Below, piece by piece: positions 1-17,504 of a stretch of DNA of 64,000 nucleotides (positions are counted from its first letter, which is position 1; each line of letters begins with the position of its first letter). The DNA is from Cristatella mucedo. Taxonomy: Eukaryota > Bryozoa > Phylactolaemata > Cristatellidae. The stretch is taken from NCBI GenBank assembly GCA_009760855.2, contig WPIO01000107.1:242001-306000 (forward strand), in the 5' to 3' direction. The position numbers were made by a program, and so were the translations under genes. The notes under the pieces are model-generated. The model was not told the origin of the DNA. It did not search any database and saw only the letters and a program-made list of their open reading frames with translations.

Positions 1-1000
1 TAAGGCTAGAATGCCTCTAGATTCGAGATTTCTTGCATCTAAGAGTAAAAGAAAGTCGGTTATTTAGGACGGTAATACCCATGCCTAGTACGTAGGCCTG
101 GTTAGATATAGTTTGCATATTTCGCAATTGCCCTGGTGAGGTTTAGAGTGGTTATAATGACAATCAAAATAAAGCCACCCTATGTAAAGGTGCAGCATGT
201 TTGGGCCTGTAGCAGTGTGCAAGTTTTATCATGCATTGTGAAAGGCAAAATCATTTCGAGCACATTTCTTACCTCGAATTAAGCCGGCCATGTTGTCGGA
301 GGCTTTGAATGCTGCACCGAGGTCGTTGATTTTTCGCAAAGAAGCAACCACAGGTAAACGATGAGAGAATAGCACAGGTAACATTAGATGAGTCCTACAA
401 CCAATGGTTAATAATTGTAAAACAAAATTAACCGTTACTTTACTGAGCCATGCCATAAGCCTAAATATCCCAGAAAAACGCCGATTTTCATTTTTACCTG
501 CCATCTTTGTGAGTAGGCACATCCGATAATACATTGAGGTGGTTTATTACTGGACAGCGAGATAGAGCGACCAATAATTCGCACCAACTAATACATCAAC
601 CGATCAAAAGAGTAAGGGATTCATATGCCACTGCAATGTATATAAAATGACAATCATGACAGTTTCAATTGTCCGAGAAATTCATAGTTTGGTAGGTTGT
701 GGCAATGATAAAAAAGACTGCAGTTACATAACAACTGTGCTAATATATATCCGGTTCTGACAATAATTCTGGCCTATTTTCAATGCAAATTGAAACGAGA
801 TTAACGCTTCCTAGAGCAGAGGTAGTAACTTAGCCAATCCTTGCAGATGTTTAAGTCCAGGATGCTATACCCTCGTCTTAAAGATAACTCTTTCCACACT
901 GGTGATGTTATTTTTAACATAGTACTGCCAGAAAAAATAATCGTGAATGGCTCCCACCTTTACGCCAGTTGATGCATACAGAGCCTCAATTGATGGTAGC

Positions 1001-1066
<66 letters not shown>

Positions 1067-1173
1067 GGGAGGGAGAGAAGGAGATAGAGAGGGAGAGATA
1101 CATAGGGAGGAATAAAGTGAGACTGAGAGATACAGAGAGAGACAGATAGAGACAGAGAGAGGCAGAGAGAGTG

Positions 1174-1220
<47 letters not shown>

Positions 1221-1657
1221 GAGAGACAAAGAGACACTGAGAGAGTCGGAGAGAGACTGAGAGTGTCAGATGGAAGCATATCGTGACATTGAGAGACAGA
1301 GAGAGACGAAGAGAGATAGAGTGGGTCTAAGTGAGACAGAGAGTGACGCAAAGGGACAGTGAGAGTCACAGAGAGACAGGGACATACAGACAGAGACTAC
1401 ATGAGAGTCACAGAGAGAGACAATGAGAGATAGAGATGGACAGTTAGAGACAGACTGGGACAAAGAGAGACGAAGAGAGACAAAGAGAGAGAGACAGAGA
1501 AAGAGATAGAGAGAGAGAGACAGAGAGAGTCGTACAGAGTCAGAGATCGACAGAGAGTGTAAGTGAGAGTCATAGAGTGGCATTGAGAGACTGAGAGAGA
1601 TAGTAACGGACAGTGAGGGATAGAGAGGAACACAGTCAGACAGAGAGAGACTGAGAT

Positions 1658-1750
<93 letters not shown>

Positions 1751-2862
1751 TAGAGAAAGTGTGACAGAGAGAAAAAGATTGAGAAAGAGATACATAAAGT
1801 AAGAGAAAAAGAGACTGATCGGTTGATTTTTTACAAGCTGTCAAATCAGAAATCTACCAATGATAATATGTCTTGCCAACATTGAAATGCATTACAGGAT
1901 TCATGTTGGCTTAAAAGCAGCACACACGATAAAAAAACTCGTTGTTTACAGAAGTGCTGGTAAATGCTGCAGTACATCGGCAGTTTGTGATGCACTTTAA
2001 GTTCATTCAACTGAAAGCTACAGTCGTACGATCATCACCAGTATGTGCCCTACGTTACTAGTTCCAACGAATTTTAAAGCCCCCATGGATTCTCATTCGT
2101 TATTACAGCTGCAAGTGGCCTTCAAACGATCATAGAGCGACGACCTGGAGCTGAGGGCTACTGCAGTTCTCAATAGTAAGTACACATCTTTAAAAAATTT
2201 GGACTGATTACAACGGCCAAAGCCCCGGCAGTTCAAAGTAGGGGACTCCTGAGCTAATAGCTTATCCATGTCGGATAATCATTTTTAGTTAGTAGCAGTC
2301 AAAGTAAAGTGATGCAACAGACAAAGAATGACTAAGACTGAACAACGACAAACACGAAGCTATCAGTATCAGCTCGAGGATATTTTGTATCGCCTAGTTC
2401 ACTTTGTGTGTGCCCAGCATAGTTAAAACTAGTTAAAGAATAAATGCTGCAGTGATCGAATAATGTAAGAATTTTCCAGGTACGATACAGTGATTTTAGA
2501 TATGTTCGATGTGCACAGTACAACCTCCTGTCGACTAGGCTAAAGTGCTCTTGTTATTGTTTTCAAGAACCAGCGATTTAGGTTAAGTACAGGACCGACC
2601 AAAGCCGTTCTCAAGAGATTTATGACGTTGCATATTCAAAACCTAGGCAAAAGTAGCAAGTGGAATTTTCGACTTCTGGCTACTAGATTGAACCTGTGAG
2701 TACAGCACAAGTCACAAGCCAGTTAACTGACTACATGCATCATTCGTTGTAATTAAGGCATAATTCAGATGCTAAACCCTATCAGCTACTTACATAGTCG
2801 GGCTGCCTAAGCAGTCGTAAGAAACATATTTTTTTCTAAGATTAATAGAAATTTCCTTTAAC
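1..2862. repeat. Tandem unit 1a (alpha type, right end deleted)
   Basis: First visible copy of the roughly 4.1 kb unit. It enters at the shared start motif (aaggctagaatgcctctag), carries block A (273-344), block B (806-861), a GA array (1006-1830), then blocks C and E (2347-2446), and breaks inside block F. Near 2862 the sequence jumps from the block F region straight to the segment just left of a second GA array, so about 1.6-1.7 kb of unit is missing. The left part is alpha type (cagagcctcaattgatgg before the array). The unit continues off the left edge of the window. Confidence 0.9.
1006..1830. repeat. GA-rich microsatellite array of unit 1a
   Basis: Runs of pure (GA)n at about 1011-1060, 1179-1217 and 1660-1747 are joined by imperfect GACAGA and GAGACA motifs. 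Long Ser-Leu and Arg-Glu reading frames across it are translation artefacts of the dinucleotide. It sits at the same place in every unit, between blocks B and C, and would be intronic if those blocks are exons. Confidence 0.95.
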
Positions 2863-2949
2863 ATAATAATGCCAGAAAGAAATGTCGTAAATGGCTTCCA
2901 CCATGAGGCCAGGAGATGCATATCTAGTCTAAATTGATGGTAGCTAAGC

Positions 2950-2951
<2 letters not shown>

Positions 2952-2988
<37 letters not shown>

Positions 2989-3606
2989 GAGGGAGAGCAA
3001 GTGAGTTAAAGAGAGATGGAGAGAGTGAGACCAAGAGAGCGACAGAGAGAAATAGAGAGAGAGACGGAGAGAGACAGAGGGAGAGAGAGAGAGAGAGAGC
3101 CTAAAAGAGTCAGAGAGAGACAGAGAGTGCCAGAGAGATACGTATAGTTACATTGAGAGACAAAACAAGACAGAGAGAGACAGAGAGTTAGAGAGGGACA
3201 GATTGACTCAGAGAGAGACTGAGAGGGACAGAAAAAGTATGAGAGAGACAGACAGAGACAAACAGAGACATAAAGAGAGAGAGAGACAGAGAGACAGTCA
3301 GAGAGAAACAGAGAGTGACAGAGAGGGAATGAGAGACACAGAAAGGGAAAGAGAGGGATAAAGATAAAGAAAGAGATAGTGAGGGACAGAGAGGGAGAGA
3401 GAGAAACAGAGACAGAGACAGAAATAGACATAAGGATACAGAGAGAGAATAAGAGGGAAAAAGAGAAAGATAGAGAGGGAAGCGGACAGACGCCGATACT
3501 GAGAAAGACAGCCAGAGGGTTACGCAGAGAGAGTGAAAGCGAGAGAGAGAGATAGAGAGAGAAAAGGAATGAAAAATAGAGAGATATAGGTAGAGAAAGA
3601 GAGAAC
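2952..3606. repeat. GA-rich microsatellite array of unit 1b
   Basis: This is about 0.65 kb of imperfect GAGA and GACAGA repeat. It is more interrupted than the other arrays, with few long pure (GA)n runs, which is consistent with an older, less recently expanded array. Confidence 0.93.
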
Positions 3607-4580
3607 GATCGGTAGATTTTTTCAAGCTGGTAAATCAGCTTCCTACCAATGATAATATGTTTTGCCAATCTTGAAATGCATTACATGATTTATGTTGGCT
3701 TAAATGCAGCATACACGATAAAAAACTCGTTGTTTACACGAGTGCTGGTCAATGCTGCAGCAGACAGGCAGTTTGTGATGCACTTTAAGTTCATTCAACT
3801 GAAAACTACGGTAGTACGATCATCACCACTATGTGCCTTACGTTACTAGTTTTAACGAATTGCGAAGGCTAAGTGGTATCTCATTCGCTATTACAGCTGC
3901 AAGTAGCCTTTAAACGATCACCGAGCTACGACCTGGTGCTGTGGGCTAATGCAGTTCTCTATAGTAAGTAAACGATTTTCAAATTTTGGACAGATTACAA
4001 CGGCCAAAGCCTCGGCAGTTCAAAGTAGGGGACAGCTAAGCTAATAGCTCGTACATGTGGGATCATCATTTTTAGTTGGTAGCAGTCACAGTTAAGTGAT
4101 GCATCAGACAAAGAATGACTAAGACTTAAAAACCACAAACACGATGCTGTTAGTATCAGCTCCAAGATACTTTGTATCGCCTTGTTCACTTAGTGTGTGT
4201 AGAGCATAGTTAAAACTAGTTAAAGAATAAATGCTGCAGTGATCGAACAATGTAACAATTTTCCAGGTACAATACCGTGATTTTAGGTTTATTCAATGTG
4301 CACAGAACAACCTCCTATCGACTAGGCTAAGGTGCACAAGTTACTGCTTTTAATAGCCAGCGATTTAGGTTAAGTACATGACCTACCAATGCCGTTCCTA
4401 AGAGATTTAGGACATTGCATATTCAAAGCCGAGGCAAACGTAGAAAGTGGAACGTTGGACTTCAGGCTACTAGATTGAACGTTTGAGTACAGCACAACTT
4501 ACAAGCCAGTTAACTCACTACATGCAGCAGTCATTGTAACTGAGGCATAATTCATATGCTAAACCCTATCAGCTACTTAC

Positions 4581-4658
4581 ATAGTCGGGCTGCCTAAGCC
4601 GTCGTAAGGAACACATTTTGAAATCAATAGACAATTCTTATGAGAGATGATGCGGGCC
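4581..4658 (-). other. Candidate exon, block F
   Basis: Minus-strand block of 78 nt between an AG (TATAAG) and a perfect donor GTAAGT. The same 78 nt length holds at 8673-8750, 12900-12977 and 15655-15732; unit 5 (19776-19854) has one extra base. The frame is fully open in unit 4, reading GLHYLSQEMSINLKRYF and then QPDY, although unit 4 has lost the donor GT. Unit 2 reads the related SKELSIDFK. In this copy one codon is a stop. Entry and exit are phase 0, matching the exit phase of block H. Function unknown. Confidence 0.4.
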
Positions 4659-5154
4659 CTTATAGGTCCGGGTAAATGTCATTGACGACGAAGATCAGCC
4701 ACACTGGATTGCAATGCCCGACACATGACATTTGACATACTCTAAAGTTTCACAAGCAATACAATATTTTGCTTAGGATTTGTCAGGGTAAGATCGGATT
4801 TAGCAGGGTGCAGTGCGCACGCTCCAGTTAAACTATTTTCATAGCTTAAAATGGGCTTAGCCTTAGTCCAACGTTTTCAGTACAACGGGTCGTAGGCCCA
4901 CGACCTTCAGCTTAAGGTGTTACGGGGGCTATTTGTTGAGCTGTACCACTTCACTTAGACAAAGGTGGCAACCATAAACAAGTGTTATGCACGGCTATCG
5001 GTAAGCCGGCATCTTATTATCAGACGAACAGTCTTAAAAACTGTCTTACCGGAAAACAATAAGGCTTTGGATGAAAGCAAGTTTTCTGAGATTAGGAGTC
5101 AAATTTCGTCCACAAGGCAGTTGCCCAAACAGCCTCGAAAGCGTCACTGCATAC

Positions 5155-5307
5155 CTGTCTTATAGTGCAACCTGGACTGTTGGGGTTGCTGACATTATTT
5201 ACAATGATGGGTATATGAAACGATTCCCTACCTTTCCTAGGTTTGGTACGTGCAGCTTCGGATATCCTCTTAGTGGTACACGTGAAGTACTTGTAGCCGA
5301 CCATGAC
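5155..5307 (-). other. Candidate exon, block H, best alpha copy
   Basis: I do not recognise the protein. Read on the minus strand, a strong acceptor-like site (TGATTTTTCAG) precedes 51 open codons starting VMVGYKYFTCTTKR, followed by RKGRESFHIPII and ending GCTIRQ. A donor-like CAG|GTATGC follows. The block is 153 nt in all five units that contain it: 5155-5307, 9248-9400, 13472-13624, 16231-16383 and 20346-20498. Nearby flanks do have indels. Units 2 and 3 share a TGA in place of the Arg codon before the last Gln. Units 2 and 4 also have a stop in the fifth codon. Fixed length with open frame suggests past coding constraint. Intact function is unproven. Confidence 0.5.
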
Positions 5308-5520
5308 CTGAAAAATCATCATCATACGCAAATACACCAATTGACTTCTTTGAAAGACCTTCAAAAAGTAACATGCAGCCCTAAGCCTAATGGAAGCATG
5401 GGAAGCTGAAGGGTAGGACTGATCGACAACATGGTAGGGCCAGCTAACAGCATTTCACTGTCATAAGTAGATGACATTTACATTGAAAAGAAATGGTCAG
5501 CCTAAAGATCCTGCAGTCAC

Positions 5521-5576
5521 GAGTGGTGAGATGTCGTCCCACATGTCGTTATCTTGCAACCGTGAGGTCGTAATTT
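5521..5576 (-). other. Candidate exon, block K
   Basis: Minus-strand block of 56 nt starting after ATAATTTAG. It reads ITTSRLQDNDMWDDISPL up to a weak donor GTGACT. Copies: 9610-9665 and 20713-20768 (QTSPLHDDDIWDDFSSL) open, 13838-13893 with a stop, and 16597-16651 with a 1-nt loss. The acidic DDxWDD core is kept in the copies that stay in frame. The donor is poor and the beta copy lacks the acceptor AG, so this is weaker than H, A or B. Confidence 0.3.
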
Positions 5577-5639
5577 CTAAATTATACACCGTAGAAGGTG
5601 ACTTGCCTCCAACATAAGCAAGCCCAAAGTGACGACAGG

Positions 5640-6631
5640 TATGGCTAGAATGCCTCTAGACTTAAGATCGCTTGCATCTAACAGTTAAAGACAGTCGGTT
5701 ATTTAAGTCGGTAATACCCATGCCTAGTACGTAGGCCTGATTAGATATAGTTTGCATCTTTCGAAAGTGCCCTGGTGAGGTTTAGAGTGGTTATAATAAC
5801 AATCAAAATAAAGCCACCCTATGTGAAGGTGCAACATGTTAAGGCCTGTAGTAGTGTGCAAGTTTTATCATGCATTGCCAAAGGCAAAATCATTTCGAGC
5901 ACATGTCTTACCTCGAATTAAGCCGGCCATGTTGTCGGAGGCTTCGAATGCAGCACCGAGGTCATTAATTTTTCGCAAAGAAGCAACCACAGGTAAACGA
6001 TGAGAGGAAAGCACAGGTAACCATAAATGTGTCCTACAACCAACGGTTAATAATTGTAAAACAAAATTAAACGTTACTTTACTGAGCCACGCCATAAGCC
6101 TAAACATCCCAGAAAAACGCCGACTTTCATTTTTAGCAGCCGTCATTGTGAGTAGGCACATCCGATAATACATTGAGGCGGTCATTATTGGACAGCGAGA
6201 TAGATCACACTACTAAATACATCTACCGATGAAAAGGGTAAGGAATTCATATGCCGCTGCAATGTATATAGAATGACAATCATGACAGTTTCTATTTTCC
6301 GAGAAATCCAGGGTTTGGCAGGTTGTGGCGATGAAAAAAAATACTGCAGCAACATAACATCTTTGCTTACATAAAGCCGGTGCTGACAATAACTCTGGCC
6401 AATTTTCAATGCAAATGGATACGAGATTAACTCTTCCTGGAGCAGAGGTAGTAATTTAGCAAATCCTTGCAGATCCCGGAGTCCAGGCTGCTATACCCTC
6501 ATCTTAAAGATAACTCTCCCCACACTGGTGACGTTTTTTTAACATAGTACTGCCAGAAAAATAGTCGTGAATGGCTCCCACATTTACGCGCCAGGTGATG
6601 CATTCAGAGCCTCAATTGATTGTAGCTAAAC

Positions 6632-6678
<47 letters not shown>

Positions 6679-7556
6679 GAGAGAGAGATAGAGAGAGGGA
6701 GGGAGAAAAGCAGATAGAGAGGGAGAGAGAAAGAGGGAGGAATAAAGCGAGACAGAGAGATTCAGAGAGAGACCGATAGAGACTGAGAGAGGCAGAGGGA
6801 GTGACACAGGGAGACACTGAGAGTGACAGAGAGATACTGAGAGAGTCGGAGAGACACTGAGAGTGTCAGATGGAGACATATTGTGACATTGAGAGACATA
6901 GAGAGACGGAGAGAGATAGAGTGGGACGGAGTGAGACAGAGAGAGACACAGACGGACAGTGAGAGTCAGAGAACGACAGAGACATACAGACAGAGATTAC
7001 ATGAAAGTCACAGAGAGAGAGACATTGAGAGATAGAGATGGAATGTTAGAGACAGACTGGGACAAAGAGAGACAGACAGAGACAAAAAGAGAGTGAGAGA
7101 CAGAGAGACTGAGAGAGACAGAGAGAGACAGGGAGAGTCGTAGAGAGTCAGAGATAGACAGAGAGTGTAAGTGAGAGTCATAGACTGGCATCGAGCGACT
7201 GAGAGAGATAGAGACGGACATTAAGGGATAGAAAGGAACGCAGTGAGACAGAGAGAGTCTGAGATAGGCAGAAAGAGTCAGAGAGACAGACACAGACAGA
7301 GACAGACACAGAAAGAGTCGCAGACAAAAAGAGAGTGAGGGAAAGAGAAAGAGAGGGAAAAGAGAGACAGGGCGACCAGTTGGAGACAGAGAGAGACAGA
7401 TAGAGACAGACTGAGAGAGATAGTGAGAGATATAAACATGCAGGGAGAGGGGCTGAGAGGGAAAAAGATAACGATAGAGAGGAAGAGTGAAAGACAACGA
7501 TACAGAGGTAGACTGACAGACGGTTAGACAGACAGAGAGAGAGAGAGAGAGAGAGT

Positions 7557-7654
<98 letters not shown>

Positions 7655-9728
7655 CAGAGAGAAAGAATAAAATATATTGGGAGAAAAAGAGACTGATCGG
7701 TTGATTTTTTCAAGCAGTCAAATCTGCAACCTACCAATGATAATATGTTTTGCCAACCTTGAAATGCATTGCAGGATTTATGAAGGATTAAATGCACCAT
7801 ACACGATAAAAAAAATCGTTGTTTACAGGAGAGCTGGTGAATGCTGCAGTAGATAGGCAGTCAATGACGCACTTTACATTCATTCAACTGAAAGCTACAG
7901 TAGTAAGATCATCACCACTATGTGCCTTACGTTACTAGTTTCAACGAATTGCAAAAGCCCCATGAAAACTCATTGGCTATAACAGCTGCTAGTTGCATTC
8001 AAACGATCACCGAGCTACGACCTAGTGCTGTGGACTACTGCAGTTCTATATAGTAAGTAAAAGATTTTCAAATTTTGGACAGATTGCAATAACCAAAGCG
8101 CCGGCAGTTCAACGTAGGAGACTGCTGAGCTAATAGCTATTCCATGTCGGATCATCATTTTTAGTTAGTAGCAGTCACAGTTAAGTGATGCATCAGACAA
8201 ATAATGACTAAACTTAACAACCACAAACACGATGCTGTCGGTATCATCTCAAGGATATTTGTATCCCCTAGTTTGTATCACTTAGTTTGTGCCGAGCATA
8301 GTTAAAACTAGTTAAATAATAAATGCTGCAGTGATCGAATAATGTAACAATTTTCAAGGTACTATACTGCGATTTTAGGTTTCTTTGATGTGCACAGAAC
8401 AACCTCCTGTCGACTAGGCTAAGGTGCACCTGTTAATGTTTTCAATTGCCAGCGATTTAGGTTAAGTACAGGACTGACCAAAGCCGTTCTCAAGAGATTT
8501 ACGACATTGCATATTCCAAACCGAGGCAAAAGTACCAAGTGGAATGTTGGACTTCTTGATACTAGATTGAACGTTTGAGTACAGCACAACTTACAAGCCA
8601 GTTAACTCACTACATGCATCAGTCATTGTAACTGAGGCATAATTCAGATGCTAAACCCTATCAGCTACTTACGTAGTCGGGCTGCATAAGCAGTCGCAAG
8701 GAACATATTTTGAAATCAATAGACAGTTCTTTTGAGAGATAATGCGAGCCCTAATTGGTCCGGTTTAATGCCATTGACGACAAAGATCAGCCTAACAAGA
8801 TTGCAACGCCCGACACATGACATTTGACATAGTATAAAGTTTTATAAGCAATACAATATTTTCCTTAAGATTTGTCAGGGTAAGATTGGATTTAGCAGGG
8901 CGTGGTGCTCACTCTCTAGTTAAACTATTTCCATAGCTTAAAATTGTACTTAGCCTTAGTGCAACGTTTTCAGTACAACGGGTCGTAGACCCACGACCTT
9001 CAGCTTAAGGTGTTACGGGGGCTATTGGTTAAGCTGGACCATTTCGCTTAGACAAAGGTGGCAACCGTAAACAAGTATTATGCACGGCAAACGGTAAGCC
9101 GGCATCTTGTCATCAGACGAACAGTCATAACAATTGTCTACTCGTAAAACAATGGGGCTTCGGATGATAGCAAGTTTTCCGAGATTAGAAGTCAATATTC
9201 GTCCACAAGTCAGTTGCCCGAACAGCCCGCAAAGCGTCACTGCTTACCTGTCATATAATGAAACCTGGACTGTTGGGGTGGCTGACATTAATTCCAATGA
9301 TGGGTATATGAAACGATTCCCGACCTTTCCTAGGTTTGGTACGTGCAGCCTCGGATATCCTCTTAGTGGTACACATGAAGTACTTCTAGCCGACCGTGAC
9401 CTGCAAAATCATCATTCGCAAATACACCAAACGACTTCTTTGAAAGACCTTCAAAAAGCAACATGCAGCCCTGAGCCTGATGGAAGCATGGAAAGCTGAA
9501 GGGCAGGACTGATCGACAACATGGTAGAGCTAGCTAAATCAATTCACTGTCATAAGTAGATGACATTTACGGTGAAATAACATGGTCAGCCTAAAGATCC
9601 TGCAGTCACGAGTGGTAAGATGTCGTCCCACATGTCGTCATCTTGCAACCGTGAGGTCGTAATTTCTAAATTGTACAGCACAGTAGGTGACTTGCCTCGA
9701 ACATAACCCAGCCCAGAGAGACGACAGG
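5640..9728. repeat. Tandem unit 2 (alpha, full length)
   Basis: Complete copy of about 4.09 kb. It carries block A (5912-5983), B (6432-6487), the GA array (6633-7690), C, D, E (8222-8325, 4 nt longer than the norm), F (8673-8750), H (9248-9400) and K (9610-9665). Outside the GA array the core is about 3.03 kb, like units 3 and 5. Confidence 0.93.
6633..7690. repeat. GA-rich microsatellite array of unit 2
   Basis: About 1.06 kb of (GA)n, GACAGA and a run of (GACA)n near 7560-7592. Flanks are the block B side (ttgattgtagctaaact) and the block C side (gactgatcggttgattt). Confidence 0.95.
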
Positions 9729-13956
<4,228 letters not shown>

Positions 13957-14341
13957 TAAGGCTAGAATGCCTCTAGACTCGAGATAGCTTGCATCTAACA
14001 GTGAAAGAAAGTCGGTTATTTAATTCGGTAATACCCTTGTCTAGTACGTAGGCCTGATTAGATGTAGTTTGAATTTTTCGCAAGTGCCCTGGTGAGGTTT
14101 AGAGTGGTTACTATAACAATCAAAATAAAGCCACCCTCTGTGAAGGTGCAACATGTTAAGGCCTGTAGTAGTGTGCAAGTTTTATCATGCATTGCAAAAG
14201 ACAAAATCATTTCGAGCACATTAATTACCTCGAATTAAGCCGGCCATGTTGTCGGAAGCTTCGAATGCAGCACCGAGGTCATTGATTATTCGCAAAAAGG
14301 GGCTGAGAGAGTCAGGGAGAGATAGAAAGAGACAGACAGAT

Positions 14342-14376
<35 letters not shown>

Positions 14377-16713
14377 AAGAGAGAGAGAGAGTCAGAGAGA
14401 AACAGAGTGCGACAAAAAGGGTCAGAGAGAGACTTAGAGGGACAAAAAGAGACAAAGAGAGACACTGTGGGACAATCAGGGAGAAACAGAGGGAGACATA
14501 AAGATACTGGGAGACACTGAGAGAACAAAGAGAGAGATAGGAGGGAGAGAGACAGACACAGATGCACATATAGTCAGATTGAGGTTTACAGAGAGAGGGA
14601 GAGCGAGTGAGATAGATAGAAAGAGAGAGAAAGAAAGAGAGACAGAGGAAGAGAGACCTAGGAAAAGAAAGAGATAGTCATAGGTAGATTTTTTTAAGCT
14701 GTCAAATCAGCAACATACTAGTGATAATACGTCTTGCCAACCTTGAAATGCATTTAAGGATTCATGTTGGCATTAATGCCGTATACGCGATGACAATAAC
14801 TCGTGTTCTTAGAAGAGAGCTGGAAAATGCTGCACTAGACAGGCAGTCTGTGACGCACTTTGAGTTTATTCAATTGAAAGCTACAGTAGTAGGATCATCA
14901 CCAGTATGTGCCTTACATTACTAGTTTCAAGGAATTGCAAAGGCCCAACGAAATCTCATTCTCAATACCAGCTACAAATTGCCCTAAAATGATCACCAAG
15001 CTACGACCTGGTACTACTGTGTGCTACGGCAGTTCCATGTAGTAAGTACAAGATTTTGAGATTTTGTATAGATTACAGCGGCCAAAGCCTGGGCAGTTCA
15101 AAGCAGGGGACAGCTGATCTAATGGCTCCTACATGTCAGATCATCATTTTTATTTAGTAGCTGTCACAGTTAAGTGATGCATCAGACAAAAAATTACTAA
15201 GACTTTAAAACTACAAACACTGTGCTGTCAGTATCGGCTCCAGAATATATGTTTTATCGCTTAGTTTACTTAGTGTGTGCAGAGCATAGTTAAAACTAGT
15301 TACTGAATAAATGCTGCAGTGATCAATTAATGTAACAATTTTCCAGATACAATACCGTGGTTTTAGATTTCTTCGTTGTGCAGAGAACAAACACCGGTTA
15401 TGTAGGCTAAGGTGCTCCTGTTATTGTTTTTAATAGCCTGCGATTTGGGTTAAGTACAGGTCAGACCAAAGCGGTTCCCAATAGGTTTAAGACAGTGAAT
15501 ATTCCAAACCAAGTCAAAAGTAACAAGGGGAACGTCGGACTTCCGGTTACGTGATTAAAGGTTTGAGTACAGCACAAGTTACAAGCCAGTTAACTCCCTT
15601 TATACATTAGTCATTGTAACTGAGGCATAATTCAGACACTAAATCCAAACTTTCATAGTCGGGCTGCATAACCAGTCGTAAGAAATATCTTTTGAGATTA
15701 ATAGACATTTCTTGTGAGAGATAATGCAGGCCCTTATTGTTCCGGGTTGAAGTGATTGATGACGAAGATCTGCCCAACAGGATGGCAACACACGACACAT
15801 GACACTTGACATACTATGAAGTTTCACAAGCAATACAATATTTTGCCTAACGTTTTTCAGGGTAATATCGGATTTAGCAGGGCGTGGCGTGCACGCTCTC
15901 GTTAAACTATTTGCATAGCCTTAAATTGTACTTGCCTCAGTACAACGTTTTCAGTACAATGGGTCATAGGCTGACGACCTTCAGATTCAGGTGTCATGGG
16001 GGCAAATTGCCAAGCTGGAGCAACTGACTCTGACAAGGGTGGCAACCCTACACGAATGATATGCACGGCAAACGATAAACACAGCATCGTATTATCACAC
16101 AACCAGTCTTAACGTAAATCTCACTGGAAAACTGCAGGGCTTTGGATGATAGCTAGTTTTCAGGGATTCGGAGTTAAATTTTGACTACAAGGCAGCTCCC
16201 CGAAACGCCCGGAAATGCTTCACTGCTTACCTGTCGTATAATGCAACCTGGTCTGTTGGGGTGGCTGACATTATTTCCAATGATGGGTATATAAAACGAT
16301 TCGTCACCTTTCCTAGGTTTGCTGCGTGCAGCCTCGGATTTCCTGTTAGTGGTACACGTGAAGTGCTTCTAGCCGACCGTGACATGTAAAATCAACATCA
16401 TTCGCAATAACACCAACAGACGTTTTAGAAAGACCTTCAGAAAGCAACATGCAGCCCTAAGCTTAATGGAAGCAGAGAAAGCTGAAGGGTAGGACTGATC
16501 GACAACATGGTAGGGCTAGCTAACAGAAAGTCACTGTCATAAGTAGATGACATTCATGGTTAAAAGACATGGTCAGCCTAAAGATCCTGCAGCCACGAAT
16601 GGTGAGAAGTCGTCCCAAATGTCGCCATCGTGCAACCGGAGGTCGTAATTTCTAAATCTCACACCATAGAAGGTGACTGCATCCAACATAACCGAGCCCA
16701 AAGACTCGACAGG
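13957..16713. repeat. Tandem unit 4 (alpha/beta hybrid with internal deletion)
   Basis: Only about 2.76 kb long. The left part is alpha type through block A (14229-14300). The GA array then starts directly at about 14301, so roughly 650 nt that should hold block B is missing. Right of the array the sequence is beta type (gattcaggtgtcat at 15985-15998, where alpha reads gcttaaggtgttac). Blocks seen: A, C, E (15212-15313, 2 nt longer), F (15655-15732), H (16231-16383), K (16597-16651, 1 nt short). Confidence 0.9.
14301..14682. repeat. Short GA-rich array of unit 4
   Basis: This roughly 0.38 kb array is the shortest of the seven. Its left edge abuts the end of block A, so the array edge is a deletion junction. 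Confidence 0.93.
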
Positions 16714-17504
16714 TAAGGCTAGAATGACTCTAGTCTCGAGATTGCTTGCATCTAACAGTGAAAGAAATTCGGTTATTTTAGTCGGTAATACCCATGTCTA
16801 GTACGTGGGGCCTGATTAGATTTAGTTTGCATATTTCCCAACTGCCCCGGTGATGTTTATAGTGGTTTTAATAACAAAGGAAATGAAGCCACCCTATGTG
16901 AAGGGGAAACATGTCATGGCCTGTAGTATTGTGCAAGTTTGACCATGCATTATAAAAGGCAAAATCATTTCGAGCACCTGTGTTACATCGAATTAAGCCG
17001 GCCATGTAATCGGAGACGTCGAATGCAGCACCAAGGTAATTGATTTTTCTCAAAGAAGCTACCAAAGGTATATGAATGAGAGAATAGCACAGGTAATATT
17101 AGGTGTGTCTCACAACCAACGTTTAATAATTGTAAAACAAAATAAATCGTTACTTTACTGAGCCATACCATAAGTCCAACCATCCTTGAACTGTGCCTAC
17201 TTTTAATTGCAGTTGCCATGATTATAAGTAGGCACATTCGAGGTCATTATTGGACAGCTTGACTGAGCGACCAGCAATTCACACCGAAAAATACGTCAAC
17301 CGATCAAAAGGGTAAGGGATTTTAATGCCACTGCATCGTATAGAGAGGAACAATCATTACAGTTTTAATCGTTCAAGAATTTTAGTGTTAGGTAGGTTGT
17401 GGCAATAAAAAAAAGACTGCAGGTATTGAATAACTGAGCTAATAAAAATCCAGTGCTGACAATTACTCTGACTAATTTTCAATGCAAATGGATACGAGAT
17501 TAAC

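Larger units (their letters stand above)
2863..5639. repeat. Tandem unit 1b (beta left edge, alpha body)
   Basis: This partial unit starts at the segment before the GA array, which reads gatgcatatctagtctaaat as in beta units 5 and 6. After the array the body is alpha type: the segment at 4880-4930 reads ggcccacgaccttcagctta, where beta has ggctcacgaccttcagattc. It therefore looks like a recombinant with its crossover in or near the GA array. It carries block E (4134-4233), F (4581-4658), H (5155-5307) and K (5521-5576). Confidence 0.85.

Noticed and set aside
960-1844. Long Ser-Leu reading frames (and Arg-Glu frames on the other strand) in the GA arrays
   Set aside because: They are translations of dinucleotide repeats, exist in several frames at once, and change length with the array.
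5868-6185. Minus-strand frame of about 100 codons around block A in units 1 and 2
   Set aside because: Only the 72-nt block A part keeps its length and frame across the units; the rest is broken in units 3, 5 and 6.
9134-9499. Plus-strand frame of about 120 codons repeated in units 1b, 2 and 3
   Set aside because: It lies opposite block H. It is shifted in unit 4 by an indel outside block H and is not kept in beta units, while the minus-strand H frame keeps its length in all copies.
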